The notes under the pieces were generated by a model. It was not told the origin of the DNA. It searched no databases and saw only the letters and a program-made list of their open reading frames with translations. A program made the position numbers and the translations under genes. Shown here one piece after another: positions 11,157 through 57,412 of a stretch of 64,000 nt of DNA. Every line of letters starts with the position of its first letter. Within the stretch, counting starts at the first letter, position 1. The DNA is taken from positions 28,467,753 through 28,531,752 of the forward strand of contig NC_090182.1 in assembly GCF_024679245.1 (NCBI RefSeq), read 5' to 3'. Origin of the DNA: Pseudorasbora parva (taxonomy: Eukaryota; Chordata; Actinopteri; Cypriniformes; Gobionidae).

Positions 11157-11640
11157 CCAATGTGCAGCATCCACCTGGATGATGCGACGGCAGCCATATT
11201 GTGCCAGAACACCATTACACACCAGTTTATTCGTGGGGAGGAGACAGAGTGATTACACCAACTATTATATGGGGATTATAAGGAGGCCATGATGAACAGA
11301 GGCCAATGGGCAAATTTGGCCAGGATGCCGGGGTTACACCCCTACTCTTTATCAAAGATTTTTAATGATCACAGAGATTTGGGACCTCGGTTTTAATGTC
11401 TCATCCGAAAGACGGTGCTCTTTGACAGTATAGTGTCCCATCACAATACTGAGGTGTTAGGACTCCCACAGACCACAGGGGTATCACCCCCTGTTGGTCT
11501 CACTAACACCTCTACCAGCAGCAACCTGGTTTTCCCAGTTGGTCTCCCATCCAGGTACTGACCAGGCTCAGCCCTGCTTAGCTTCAGTGGGAAACCAGTC
11601 TTGGGCTACAGGGTGATATGGCTGCTGGTTTTCATACCGT
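11157..11640 (-). mobile_element. SINE3-like copy 2, body and 5S-derived head
   Basis: Reverse complement of the 4651-5130 SINE3. The 5S-like head is at 11500-11636 (complements of GAAGCTAAGCAGGG, GATGGGAGACC and CTGGGAA). The two copies differ by many substitutions, so they are independent old insertions rather than a recent duplication. Confidence 0.85.
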
Positions 11641-12395
11641 CCCATCCCTACTATGCTGTCTTCAGAATATTTTATAGAAGTTTCAGGTGAGAAAAAATAA
11701 ATAATTCTTTCTCTGCAAATTTTTGTTGTCATAAATAAACATTGTATTTAAAATTAATTCTCAGTAATTGTCTGTTTGAAAGCATTCATGTTTACCGCAT
11801 GTTCTCTTGGAACGTTTTTTTGTGGTGGAACTGTTTATTTGATGAGCGGATAGAAATATTGATGGCAATGGAAATTAACATGGCCTATTGGCTCTGCTGT
11901 TCATGACATTTCCCTTGACAGAATGATTCCTAATGGTCGGATAGATAAATAAATGACCAGTGTGAGCCCTGCCTGTGAATATCAATGTGGAGCTCTGCCC
12001 ATTTCTTAGGCGAGTGTCCAGCTCCCTTCCCCTCCAGCTGTTCTGTCGCCACAAGTCTGCACCCTTGAAATCCAATATCATAATCTTTTACTGCTGACAG
12101 TTCATTACAACCTGTGATTTAGCAATGTCCAGTGGTGTCACAGGCAAAACTGACCCTTGTGTTTTTAACCAGATTTATTGGCTATGGTGTCTGAAGATTT
12201 ATTTTCAGGATGACCTCTGGGTCTGGTTTTTAATGAGACCCAGCATGGGGCAATCCTGTTTGGCTCAATGTTTTATTAAGGGCTGAAGGTGATTATTTAT
12301 TTACCTTCATACAGAACTGATGATACAATCTAAGACACTTTTGTTTTGTTTTATTTTATATTAAAGAGATAGTTAACCCTAAAATTAAGTTTCAA
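11641..12395. other. No recognised feature
   Basis: About 750 bp between transposons with no gene, RNA or repeat structure that I can support. Confidence 0.4.
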
Positions 12396-12425
12396 TTCAT
12401 ATATATATATATATATATATATATA
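12396..12425. repeat. Short (AT)n microsatellite
   Basis: About 28 bp of alternating AT directly abutting the left end of the 12426 Tc1 element. The last TA serves as its target dinucleotide. Confidence 0.9.
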
Positions 12426-14059
12426 CAGTGCCTTGCGAATGTATTCGCCCCCCTTGAACTTTGCGACCTTTTGCCACATTTCAGGCTTCAAACATAAAGA
12501 TATAAAACTGTAATTTTTTGTGAAGAATCAACAACAAGTGGGACACAATCATGAAGTGGAACGATATTTATTGGATATTTAAAACTTTTTTAACAAATCA
12601 AAAACTGAAAAATTGGGCGTGCAAAATGATTCGGCCCCCTTAAGTTAATACTTTGTAGCACCACCTTTTGCTGCGATTACAGCTGTAAGTCGCTTGGGGT
12701 ATGTCTCTATCAGTTTTGCACATCGAGAGACTGACATTTTTGCCCATTCCTCCTCGCAGAACAGCTCGAGCTCAGTGAGGTTGGATGGAGAGCGTTTGTG
12801 AACAGCAGTTTTCAGTTCTTTCCACAGATTCTCGATTGGATTCAGGTCTGGACTTTGACTTGGCCATTCTAACACCTGGATATGTTTATTTTTGAACCAT
12901 TCCATTGTAGATTTTGCTTTATGTTTTGGATCATTGTCTTGTTGGAAGACAAATCTCCGTCCCAGTCTCAGGTCTTTTGCAGACTCCATCAGGTTTTCTT
13001 CCAGAATGGTCCTGTATTTGGCTCCATCCATCTTCCCATCAATTTGAACCATATTCACTGTTCCTTGCTGAAGAAAAGCCGGCCCAAACCATGATGCTGC
13101 CACCACCATGTTTGACAGTGGGGATGGTGTGTTCAGGGTGATGAGCTGTGTTGCTTTTACGCCAAACATAACGTTTTGCATTGTTGCCAAAATGTTCAAT
13201 TTTGGTTTCATCTGACCAGAGCACCCTCTTCCACATGTTTGGTGTGTCTCCCAGGTGGCTTGTGGCAAACTTTAAACAACACTTTTTATGGATATCTTTA
13301 AGGAATGGCTTTCTTCTTGCCAAACTTCCATAAAGGCCAGATTTGTGCAGTATACAACTGATTGTTGTCTTATGGACAGAGTCTCCCACCTCAGCTGTAG
13401 ATCTTTGCAGTTCATCCAGAGTGATCATGGGCCTCTTGGCTGCATCTCTGATCAGTCTTCTCCTTGTATGAGCTGAAAGTTTAGAGGGACGGCCAGGTCT
13501 TGGTAGATTTGCAGTGGTCTGATTCTCCTTCCATTTCAATGTTATCGCTTGCACAGTGCTCCTTGGGATGTTTAAAGCTTGGGAAATCTTTTTGTATCCA
13601 AATCCAGCTTTAAACTTCTCCACAACAGTATCTCGGACCTGCCTGGTGTGTTCCTTGTTCTTTATGATGCTCTATACGCTTTAAACGGACCTCTGAGACT
13701 ATCACGGTGCAGGTGCATTTATACGGAGACTTGATTACACACAGGTGGATTCTATTTATCAACATTAGTCATTTAGGTCAACATTGGATCATTCAGAGAT
13801 TCTCACTGAACTTCTGGAGAGAGTTTGCTGCACTGAAAGTAAAGGGGCTGAATAATTTTGCATGCCCAATTTTTCAGTTTTTGATTTGTTAAAAACGTTT
13901 GAAATATCCAATAAATGTCGTTCCACTTCATGATTGTGTCCCACTTGTTGTTGTTGATTCTTCACAAAAAATTACAGTTTTATATATTTATGTTTGAAGC
14001 CTGAAATGTGGCAAAAGGTCGCAAAGTTCAAGGGGGACAAATACTTTCGCAAGGCACTG
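12426..14059 (-). mobile_element. Nearly full-length Tc1-like transposon
   Basis: A 1,634-bp element flanked by TA on both sides. Both ends begin CAGTGCCTTGCGAA. The inverted repeats extend for about 210 bp (12426-12640 and 13845-14059) and contain repeated CCCCCTTGAACTTTGCGACC-type blocks. The minus strand encodes the transposase described separately. Good preservation of both TIRs suggests a comparatively young insertion. Confidence 0.95.
12645..13670 (-). pseudogene. Tc1 transposase with one evident frameshift
   Basis: Reading from about 13670 (KEHTRQVRDTVVEKF) to the stop at 12645. The N-terminal paired-type helices include GYKKISQALNIPRSTVQAI, followed by the GRPSKL linker. The DD34E centre is visible: WSDETKIEHFG, then VFQQDNDPKHKAK, then [14 protein letters not shown]. 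The frame breaks near 13072, where SSAR should continue into GTVNMVQID in the neighbouring frame. The C-terminus (TAVIAAKGGATKY) is intact. The initiation codon is also not evident: the in-frame codon before EKFKAG is GTG. Confidence 0.9.
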
Positions 14060-14288
14060 TATATTTAGTTTAGCAGGATGATGTTTACAGTGCTCTTCAT
14101 AAAATTAAAGTGAATGGTGAACGGGGCTGTGACTATGCTACAAAATCATCTTAGAGGGTTAATTCACCCAAAAATGAAAATTCTGACATTGATTAATCCT
14201 CATGTCATTCCAAAGCTTTTTAAGGACTAGTCAGAAGATGTTATCAATCGTATTGATGTTAACTAACATTAAAACTATACTGTATATA

Positions 14289-14366
14289 CAGCTCTGAAAA
14301 AAATTAATAGACCACTTAACATTGAGAAATCCATGTTAAGTGGTCTCTTAATTTTTTCCAGAGCTG
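14289..14366. mobile_element. 78-bp hairpin MITE with TA duplication
   Basis: CAGCTCTGAAAAAAATTAA starts it and the reverse complement ends it. The arms pair for about 30 bp around a short loop (ATTGAGAAATCCAT region) and TA flanks both sides. Mariner-type miniature element. The fold resembles a microRNA precursor, but the TE-type ends explain it. Confidence 0.85.
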
Positions 14367-14368
14367 TA

Positions 14369-15355
14369 TACATACCAATCAGGCATAACATTATGGCATG
14401 TGAAGTGAATAACACTGATTATCTGTTCATCATTGCTCCTGTTAGTGGGTGGGATATATTAGGGAACAAGTAAACATTTTGTCCTCAAAGTTGATGTCTT
14501 AGAAGCAGAAAAAATGGACAAGCGTAAGGATTTGAGCGAGTTTAACAAGGCCCAAATTGTAATGACTAGACAACTGGATCAGAGGATCTCCAAAACTGCA
14601 GCTCTTGTGGGATGTTCCCAGTCTGCAGTGGTCAGTGTCTATCAAAGTGGTCCAAGGAAGGAACAGTGGTGACAGCGTCACAGGTGGCCAAGGCTCATTG
14701 TTGCACATGGGGAGCAAAGGCTGGCCCGTCTGGTCTGATCAAACAGACAAGCTACTGTAGCTCAAACTGCTCAAGAAGTTAATGCTGGTTCTTATAGAAA
14801 GGCGTCACAATACACAGTGCATCTCAGTTGTTTTTTTTGTGCGTATTTGGCCGCATAGCCACAGACCAGTCAGGGTGCCCATGCTAACCCCTGTCCACGG
14901 CTGAAAGCACCAACAGTGATCATGTGTGCGTCAGAACTGGTCCACGGTGCAATGAAAGAAGGTGGCCTGATAAGTCATGACCATGTACACCCTTTCATGG
15001 AAACGGTATTCCCCAGTGGTCGTGCCCTCTCTCAGCAGGATAATGCACCCTGCCACAAAACAAAAATGGTTCAGGAATGGTTTGTGGAGCACAGCGAGTT
15101 TGAGGGGTTAACTTGGCCTCCAAATTGCCCGGATCTCAATCCAATCGAGCATCTGTGGGATGTGCTGAATAAACAAGTCTGTTCCCTCGATTGCCCAACT
15201 TGCAACTTACAGCTAACATCTTGTTGCCAGGTACAACAGCACACCTTCAGGGGTCTAGTGGAGTCCATGCCTCGACGGGTAAGGGCTGTTTTAGCAGCAA
15301 AAGGGGGACCAACACAATATTAGGACATAATGGTATGCCTGATATCAATATTTAT
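14369..15355 (+). mobile_element. Second Tc1-like transposon, internally deleted
   Basis: The left end CATACCAATCAGGCATAACATTATGGC and the right end (GACATAATGGTATGCCTGATATCAATA) are inverted counterparts. The plus strand starts at 14514 with [16 protein letters not shown] and a helix-turn-helix piece ([20 protein letters not shown]), then degenerates. From 14916 the catalytic half is open: LSQQDNAPCHKTKMVQEW and PPNCPDLNPIEHLWDVLN, ending RAVLAAKGGPTQY. The first Asp motif lies in the damaged middle. This is a different lineage from the 12426 element. Confidence 0.85.
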
Positions 15356-15745
15356 ATAAAATGTTTAAGTTGAACTGCAAAAATGGAACTTAAAGCTAAA
15401 AAAAAAACACACACAATTTTTTTTTAAAATAATAGAAGCACATAACAAAATTAGTAACACTTGTACACTTATAAAAATGTAATAGTAATAAGATTCCAGA
15501 TTACACTTAACCGATTGCAACACAGCAAAATTGAATATGAACATATTCTTTGAATATAAATCTGCTTTTATGTTTTTTTTTATTTTTATTATTATTATTT
15601 TTATTGGTCACCCTTCTTACATTCATTATATGGAAATGCATGGCCACTCTGCCTAACATAATCTTATGTGGTCTATGGAAGAAATAAATATTTGGAATGG
15701 CATTGGTGAGTAAATGATGACAGAAATGAAATTTATCCCTTTAAA

Positions 15746-16544
15746 AGGTTTGAAGAGCAAATTTAAATGCCTCTCTCCTGTCATGACCTGTGAATGCGTA
15801 GCATACCACTATCAAAGGATGTTCTCAGGTGCAGCACACTTTGGGTGTTGAACGACGGGTGGTCTACATGTGTGACAAGTGGCTACTGTGGCACTCTGAA
15901 AGCTAGACATGCACCTTGCACAAGAGCACACACTCATGGTGTCTCCTATCTGGCATATTTGCAGTGCTTTGCCTCTGCTGATGAGTTAAGTAATGTGATT
16001 AAATGACAGTGTTCCTATCATAGACCATCCCTGAAATATTCAGCTTGTGCTAAAATAAGTGAGATATTTTCGGAGTAGGGTCACATGGGCTGTTAATCCA
16101 TCACTGAAAAATTAGCAATCTAGGTCAAACTAAACAGGGGTTTAATTAGTTACAATAGCCCCCCTACTAGTGTGTGACTGTTGTACATTGCTGGCAACAA
16201 ACTCAAAGAGTTGTTAAGCTCTAACACACCAAAAGTGGTCATGTATAAGATCAGAGAATGCGTGAGGATATATGTGTATGTATGGTGTGTATTTTGATAC
16301 TGCGCTACGTGTTTCTGAGCTGAAACGCCAGGCTTGTATCACCTTTCACTCTAGGGCCTCATATCCTAAGAGGGATGTTAACCAGCCACATTAGACACTT
16401 GCTAGCATGCTGCCGTGCCGGGGAGAGATGGGACGCCAATACCACTCTACCTGCACTCATACATGCTGTACACACGGATAAATCAATGTTTTACTTACCC
16501 AGGAGTAGGGGCTGCTGACTGATTCTTAATGAAATGTCTTTCAG
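15746..16544. other. Single-copy-looking sequence before the first sorbs2 coding exon
   Basis: No transposon ends and no supported exon. The frame at 15794-16006 has no recognisable domain. It may be intron of sorbs2 if the 5' untranslated exons lie upstream of this window. Confidence 0.35.
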
Positions 16545-51765
<35,221 letters not shown>

Positions 51766-52440
51766 TGACCTTGCACATCACTTTTGGTTTACACACTGTA
51801 ATCTATTTATGGCCAATAAGAGGAGCACCTGATGTCATAATTACTAAACTGCAATTGGCAGCCATGTATTTTGTAAATGTCGCCTTCCGAGTCTTCAAAT
51901 TGGTTCAATTTGATTGAGGAAATGTACGTAGAAATCTATTTTTGTTTATTTGATCATTCAGCAAACTTTTTCATTATGATATAATTAATATATTGTTACT
52001 TGTTCACTTTCTATGTATTTGATCTGTTCAGCACAGTGATTACACTCATATTCAAATGTTCAATTTAAAATATGCAGCGTTTCGATCTTCCTGTGAGACT
52101 GTATGACTAACAGTTTTATTCCAGTCAGTAAAGCAAGAAATGTAAATGTGTCAGTCAATAGAAACATGAATCAATAATACATGTAATTTAGGCAATATTA
52201 TACCTCATGGAATTATGCAGTCTCTGTGTTGTCACTATGCTTAATGTACCAGTAACATCCTGTGCATGTTGTTTCATAAAGAACTGCTCGTCAGTGCAAA
52301 CTCATTATTGTACCAGTATGAGAATTTATTAATACCATGGCACTCTGGTTTAATAGATGCATATGTGGTACAGAGCGATATTTCCACCTGACTCTGAACC
52401 ACTAAGGCTAGAACAGAGATCTTATTGTGGTCTAGTTACA
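51766..52440. other. Downstream flank, no feature seen
   Basis: AT-rich, without repeat ends or ORFs of note. It may belong to a longer 3' UTR. Confidence 0.35.
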
Positions 52441-52612
52441 GGGATAGTTCACCCAAAAATGAAAATTTAGTAATTTACTCACTCTCAAGTGTTTCAAAAC
52501 CTGTATACATTTCTTTGCTCTGCTGTACACAAAGTATTACATTAGGTTTGGAACAACCTGGGGGTGAGTAAATGACAGATTTTTCATTTTTGGGTGAACT
52601 ACCCTTTTAAGC
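52441..52612. mobile_element. 172-bp MITE (TTCACCCAAAAATGAAAAT)
   Basis: Perfectly recognisable inverted ends: GGGATAGTTCACCCAAAAATG and CATTTTTGGGTGAACTACCC. A short complete member of the family whose larger copies are at 14153, 18208 and 45979. Confidence 0.88.
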
Positions 52613-54028
52613 GCTGACACCCAGTCTTCCAATCTTAAGCACTAGCTGATCAGAAGTGAAGTTAACTGGGCTGTTCCTGGTGCATGACTTTAACATGTCA
52701 TTTATGTGAAAACATGGATACTCGTTACATTAATAATGCACGTTTCAGGATCAAATGTTTATAAAGTACAGAACACTGTGATATGTTAATTAAATTAAAC
52801 CGAGTTTAATTCTGGCATTAAATTGATTTGGTGCTAGACTGTGTGATGGATTCTGATTGGATGAAAACTGACAATTGCTGTAATATCACTGGTTAAGAAT
52901 AGACTGAATATTACATCACTGATTTATATAAAGACATGACATGCAAAATGCTAAACTATTGCTGCTGGTTATATATCAACATATCCACCCATTTATCAAT
53001 AAACTGAAAAATATCTAATTAGACTCCCCAAAAAGTAAAAGCAATCAATGTTTTTAAAGTCTTTCTTTGCCTTTTCTTTCAAAAGTGAATAAATAAAGTC
53101 ATATTTTTTCCGGCAGATCCAATTATTTCATCAGACTATTGTATTTCTCAAGTCTCCATAAGTGCACAGGATAATTGTGCCATCCTGGACATTATCCTTC
53201 TGCTAGCAATCTAGTCCCTGCAGACCATACAGTCTATAAACAGCCACATCGTGTCCTGGAGTTGTCCCTATTGCTGCCATGGCGACACACTAAACAGAGG
53301 GTCAGTAGAGAGCCGGTCTGAGTTTCTGCCTCAGAGAAAGAATCAGACCCATCCAGCTCACTTGCAGGAGGCAGGTTTCTGTCTAGACTTTGGGCTTTTC
53401 CCGCATTTGTTTTTAACTGGAGCATCTGTTTGCCCAAAACCTATTTTGCATCTGTTTGCCCAAAAACTATTTACTCACTCATGTAATTTCAAACCCCTTT
53501 GACTTTCGAAAAAAAAAAAAAGTGCGGGCAATTTTCCTTTTTGCATGACCTGCCCTTTTATTTAATAGAGAAGGTATACAATGTGATAACTTGGGTTAGA
53601 GAAGGATTTTGCAGAGTTCTGGTTTCTTAGATTTGACGTAGCTTAGGCCATGACAAATAGCCCTTCCCTGGCACACCAAACAAGGAGCTGTTCAAGCCTA
53701 CAATACAAGTGCTCTCAAGCTAGAATGTTTGGCCTTCAAGCAAAGAGAATGCAGGCCCCTCCAGTGCCATGTACAGCACACAGTCCTCTATAGACGAAAC
53801 TTTACAATGGCATTTTATGTCATGAGCATGTTAGGTCTTTCCAGTGCCTGTATTTTTACACAATAAACACGATGAAAGCCAGGGGCATCGCTAGACCTAT
53901 ATCCATATCCATGAGAATGTAGGGACACTTTTCACTCCTTATGATAGCTCAGAAATGTATACAACATTTTGGCTACTTTGGCTAAATTGTAGGATAGAAT
54001 GAATGATGTTTAACAAACTTCTTGCAAA
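52613..54028. other. Intergenic, no gene recognised
   Basis: Short open frames only (for example 53251-53502) without domain or coding bias. A run of 12 or more A at 53509-53521. Confidence 0.4.
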
Positions 54029-54030
54029 TG

Positions 54031-54033
54031 TTT

Positions 54034-54064
<31 letters not shown>

Positions 54065-54069
54065 GGGGG
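54031..54069. repeat. T13-G26 homopolymer junction
   Basis: Thirteen T directly followed by twenty-six G on the plus strand. The uninterrupted G run can form quadruplexes, and such runs are also frequent sequencing or assembly artefacts. Confidence 0.9.
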
Positions 54070-54172
54070 TTACATTGTTAAACTTAAAGACCTAGCTTGG
54101 CTCTACCCTCCCTAGTACTACTGCTCAATTTTAATTTTCCTTCACATCTGGGACTGCGGTGTGTATTCTTAA

Positions 54173-54710
54173 GCCGGGTGCACACTGTGCGATTTTGTCC
54201 ACGATTTGGCCATCTGAGACAAATTTGGAAAATCCTAAAAGATTCCTCTGATCCTAGGCTAAAGTCTAACATGTTTGATCGTTAGTTTGACATGTTCACC
54301 GGCAGCCGGTTAATGCCGCTGCGAACAAATTGTACCTGAATTCTGGAAGTGTCAGAAGATTCGGCACACAATCCTGCAGTGTGACTTCTCCTACGACGGC
54401 CGTCAAATATCTCGGTTTTTCAAGACAAACTACCAAAACAAGTGCTAGAGATTTCTTTATAGCCACCATTTCAGTCCTACGTGTGATTCAGCTCACTGTC
54501 ACCAAACTTGGATTTATTGATGATATAAAACACTGGACGAGTTTTCTTACATGTCAATTTTTAGGGCACCTTGACTATCGTACAGTCTGACATTAATTAC
54601 AACTGAGATCTTACAGTGTGACATGGCTTACAGCGGCGATCATGTTCGTACTGTCTGACAAGCAACATTAGCAAAAGATTTTGAAAAATCGCACAGTGTG
54701 CAGGACCCTT
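54173..54710. mobile_element. TIR element with GCACACTGTGCGATTTT ends
   Basis: The left end GCCGGGTGCACACTGTGCGATTTT and the right end, inverted, GGGTCCTGCACACTGTGCGATTTT share 17 bp of perfect TIR. TTA or TA lies at both borders, which would suit a PIF/Harbinger-type target, but the assignment is tentative. About 540 bp, no transposase. Confidence 0.75.
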
Positions 54711-54809
54711 AGGTTTTTCTCCAAACAAATTTTTAACGGTCCAATCATTGGGGAGTGGCTGAGAACGATACCGTTGATGTCGTGCGCTAGTTTGAGTTGT
54801 ATCTCAGTA

Positions 54810-55012
54810 ATGGCGGCGGAGAAAGATGCGAACAAAACCATTCATTCCATTGTAGCATTGCTGCCGAATATCCAAAAGTTAAAGCCGGAGCAATAACAAT
54901 CTTTGCTGAGGTTTGGCCCTCCTGCCCAACAGGGTGAATTCAGGAAAAGTTTGATTTTCCAGCTCGCTCTGATAGTGGTGAAGAGGTTGGCTGAAGCCAT
55001 ATTCGGACGGTA
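54810..55012 (+). pseudogene. RecQ-helicase-like N-terminal fragment
   Basis: Starts MAAEKDANKTIHSIVALLPN, then QKLKPEQ and a stop. After frame disturbance it reads KSLIFQLALIVVKRLAEAIF. Together these resemble motif 0 (PEQ) and Walker A (LPTGxGKSLIFQL) of RecQ-type helicases; LP and TG codons are still visible just before KS in a neighbouring frame. It has a stop and a frameshift and is embedded in transposon DNA. Confidence 0.55.
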
Positions 55013-55048
55013 ATTGTTCCTCGTTGGGTCGGAAGGTATTGCCATCAT

Positions 55049-55962
55049 TTACAGTTTTTCTCAATTGTTTACACACAAATTCTGGTACTTGAGACACAAT
55101 GACCACAACATGTAACTCATTCACCAACCCCCTGAACCAATTCTGCTAAACTACAAGCACAGTTCCTGCTTTACACTCAAATCGCAGTTCTAAAACACAC
55201 TTTTTTCAAAACATTACACACAATTCTGTTTTTGGCACAATTTTCATGCAGAAAATATCTTGTTTTCACAAGGAACACACTGCCATTCAGATATGCACAC
55301 TGACTCATCACAAGGGCAAACACCTGTCACACAGTTTTACAATTAGCAATCAGAGCTTTAGCATAAAAGGCAACAGGTGAGCTCTTCTGTTTTGGAGCAA
55401 TGGTAACAGAGGATGCAGCATAGTTTTTTTTTTTTTACTGTAACTGTACAGTAAATTCTTCTGTTGTTTTGTATGTAGTGTATGTGCAACTTTTTGTTGG
55501 TGGAAATGTGATGTACACTGTGTAAAAAAAATTTTTGCAGGAAAAATAAAATTGTAGCCTACCATGTATTTGTGTTCTGAGTATAAAAACAATATTCTCA
55601 AATATTTTACAACACACTTATGTTTGTACTGTCTGTAGTAAGTGTAACACTGAACCAAAAAAGGCCTAAGTCATTATGATGAATGGAGAAGTGTTTTACA
55701 TTCATCATAGTGTTCTACATTGAGCACATCAGTGTTCAGCTGGTTCTTATAAATGTCTATAAATATGATGGTTTGTGTGTGTCATTTGAAAACAAAACCC
55801 CATTTTGAGAAGTAATAACATTGTTTTGAATGTAAAGTTTCATTTTGCAGGAGAATTGAGGGATTTTGCCCATTGTGTTTTTTTTGGATTTGTGTGTAGA
55901 GTTCTGATCATGAGGCATGCTTTCAGAAAATGTGTGTAAACAATTGAGAAAAAAACTGTAAG
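55049..55962. mobile_element. Mariner-like non-autonomous element, TACAGTTTTTCTCAATTG ends
   Basis: ACAGTTTTTCTCAATTGTTTAC on the left and the inverted GTAAACAATTGAGAAAAAAACTGT on the right, with TA on each side. About 910 bp, no transposase frame. The same terminus is visible at 10834-10852 inside another TAGCCT-ended element. Confidence 0.75.
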
Positions 55963-56660
55963 ATACAGGGGCTAGTCATTTATTTTATTGCCGTCCGTCT
56001 CCCACCACCCGCATAAAAATCCCTGGCCGAGTTTCCTACTGCTTTTGACAAACACCAAGGTCGTGTGGTGATAGCTGTCCGAATCCACATCTCTGAGTTT
56101 TCAAGAATATATCACTTCAAAATTCGCTGTTTATAATCATTTTTGACCACTGCATCATACGGTTGCACTTTGCTGTTATTTGGATGCATTTCTAGACTTG
56201 TATTTTTTTTAAATGCTGGCAATTACAAGAGCAATATATTTCATCACCACAAAATTAAAATAAAAAGCACGTAAATATTTGATTCCCGATGACAAAACTC
56301 TCCCCTCCACCGTGTCGTGAATAAATCACAATTCGAATGCACAAGTTTTAGTAAATTTCGGATTTAGGTTTTACCCTATGGTTTTACCCTATGTTTTTAT
56401 CACTGAGGTGGCCTACATATTTATTTTGAAGGCAAAGGGCGCATGACGTCACGACAAAACAGCGATTGGTTATGGCAGAGTTCCCGCCTTCGCGGAAGTA
56501 AACGCTTGTCAATGGAGAGTGGCCAGACTACAATTGAAATGTACAAGAGTCTGGTAAGACCAGGCTAGCTAAACATGGCCACCGTTTCAAAAAATATTTC
56601 TGTGACAAAAATACTCCTTCGGGTTTTCTCACAAGTTTTGGAATGTTTTATTTTTATTAA

Positions 56661-57016
56661 ATGCATAAAAGAGCGCACATGATGTCGACCAGAGCGAGTG
56701 AGCGAGCAAACCAACGGAAGTGGCTTCACTCAGTGCGCTGCACAGGTCAACAAGTGGACTTCACGAAATCAACAATGTCATCAAAAAAGTGTGATTTTGG
56801 TTGTCAGGGCAAAACAACCCTGTTCAGCTTCCCAAAGAACCCAGCGGACAGTGGATGGACTCGGGAGTTTGTTTTTCCGAAGCAGTAACGGAGTTGCGCA
56901 AGTGTATTTAGTTCCCTGCATTTCAGCGATGATATAAACAAGGTCCCATTTAAACTGCGGATTTGCAGATTGCCTGATGCTGAAAGATGGACTGGTGGCG
57001 GTAACGATACGTTTCA
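56661..57016 (+). pseudogene. THAP-domain exon of a transposon-derived gene
   Basis: From about 56778 the frame reads KKCDFGCQGKTTLFSFPKNP, then SGWTREFVF, which matches the start of a THAP zinc finger (C-x2-4-C, FPKxP, W). After a frame disturbance near 56885 the sequence continues LMLKDGLVAVTI near 56975-57010, the LKDGAVPTI-like end of the domain, followed by GTGAGT at 57026 as a plausible donor. Complete His/Cys ligands in one frame are not present. THAP domains are DNA-binding modules of P-element and Kolobok transposases. Confidence 0.55.
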
Positions 57017-57225
57017 CGCGTCATGGTGAGTAAAACCGCTTCAAATGTCTGTCTGTGTGTGTTGTTGGCTATCGGTGCTAAGTGCACAACAAGTAAACAT
57101 GAACGTGACAACATCGCCCAGACAAGACGCCTCGGTTTTATTCGAAAAGACTTGTAAAGCGTGGCGTGCGTATCTCTCTTTTATAAATATGATGAAACTA
57201 AATACTTTTCGGAGATATGAAGGAT

Positions 57226-57412
57226 CATATTATGGCGTTATTTCCCTGTCAAATGTCGAGAGCGCATTATTGTAGCGCGAAAGTACATTAATATAGTGCG
57301 CGAGCGCGAATCTCCCTGCTCGCGCGCGAGAACTCTGCGTGCGCTCTCAGATAAGCTGCTCTTGTTAGATTTTTTTGTCTGGGCTCACTCAGAGAATATG
57401 CCTGCACCTAAA
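57226..57412. repeat. Left arm of a long GC-rich inverted repeat
   Basis: TATGGCGTTATTTCCCTGTC, then GAGAGCGCATTATTGTAGCG, GCGCGAGCGCGAATCTCCCTG and GTCTGGGCTCACTCAGAGAA. The reverse complement recurs at 58484-58752. CpG-dense centre. Together with the right arm it bounds a DNA element of about 1.5 kb. Confidence 0.85.

Larger units (their letters stand above)
14153..15745. mobile_element. TIR element (CACCCAAAAATGAAAAT type) with nested insertions
   Basis: The left end GGGTTAATTCACCCAAAAATGAAAATTCTG (14158-) and the right end (GTGAGTAAATGATGACAGAAATG...ATCCCTTTAA, 15710-15745) are inverted copies of a terminal sequence that recurs at 18210, 45984, 46945, 52442 and 26990. The interior holds a 78-bp hairpin MITE and a second Tc1-like element, so the outer element is older than both. 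Confidence 0.65.
54711..56567 (+). mobile_element. Relic of a TAGCCT-ended element with a RecQ-like exon
   Basis: The right border is GAGTCTGGTAAGACCAGGCTA (56547-56567), whose complement starts TAGCCTGGTCTTACCAGAC, the same terminal hexamer as the elements at 7654 and 9729. Inside, at 54810-55012, lies a degenerate helicase-like coding piece. A mariner-like element is nested at 55049-55962. The left border is not resolved and may have been cut by the 54173-54710 element. Confidence 0.5.

Noticed and set aside
14289..14366. A microRNA precursor
   Set aside because: The hairpin has transposon-type ends with TA duplication, which explains the fold.
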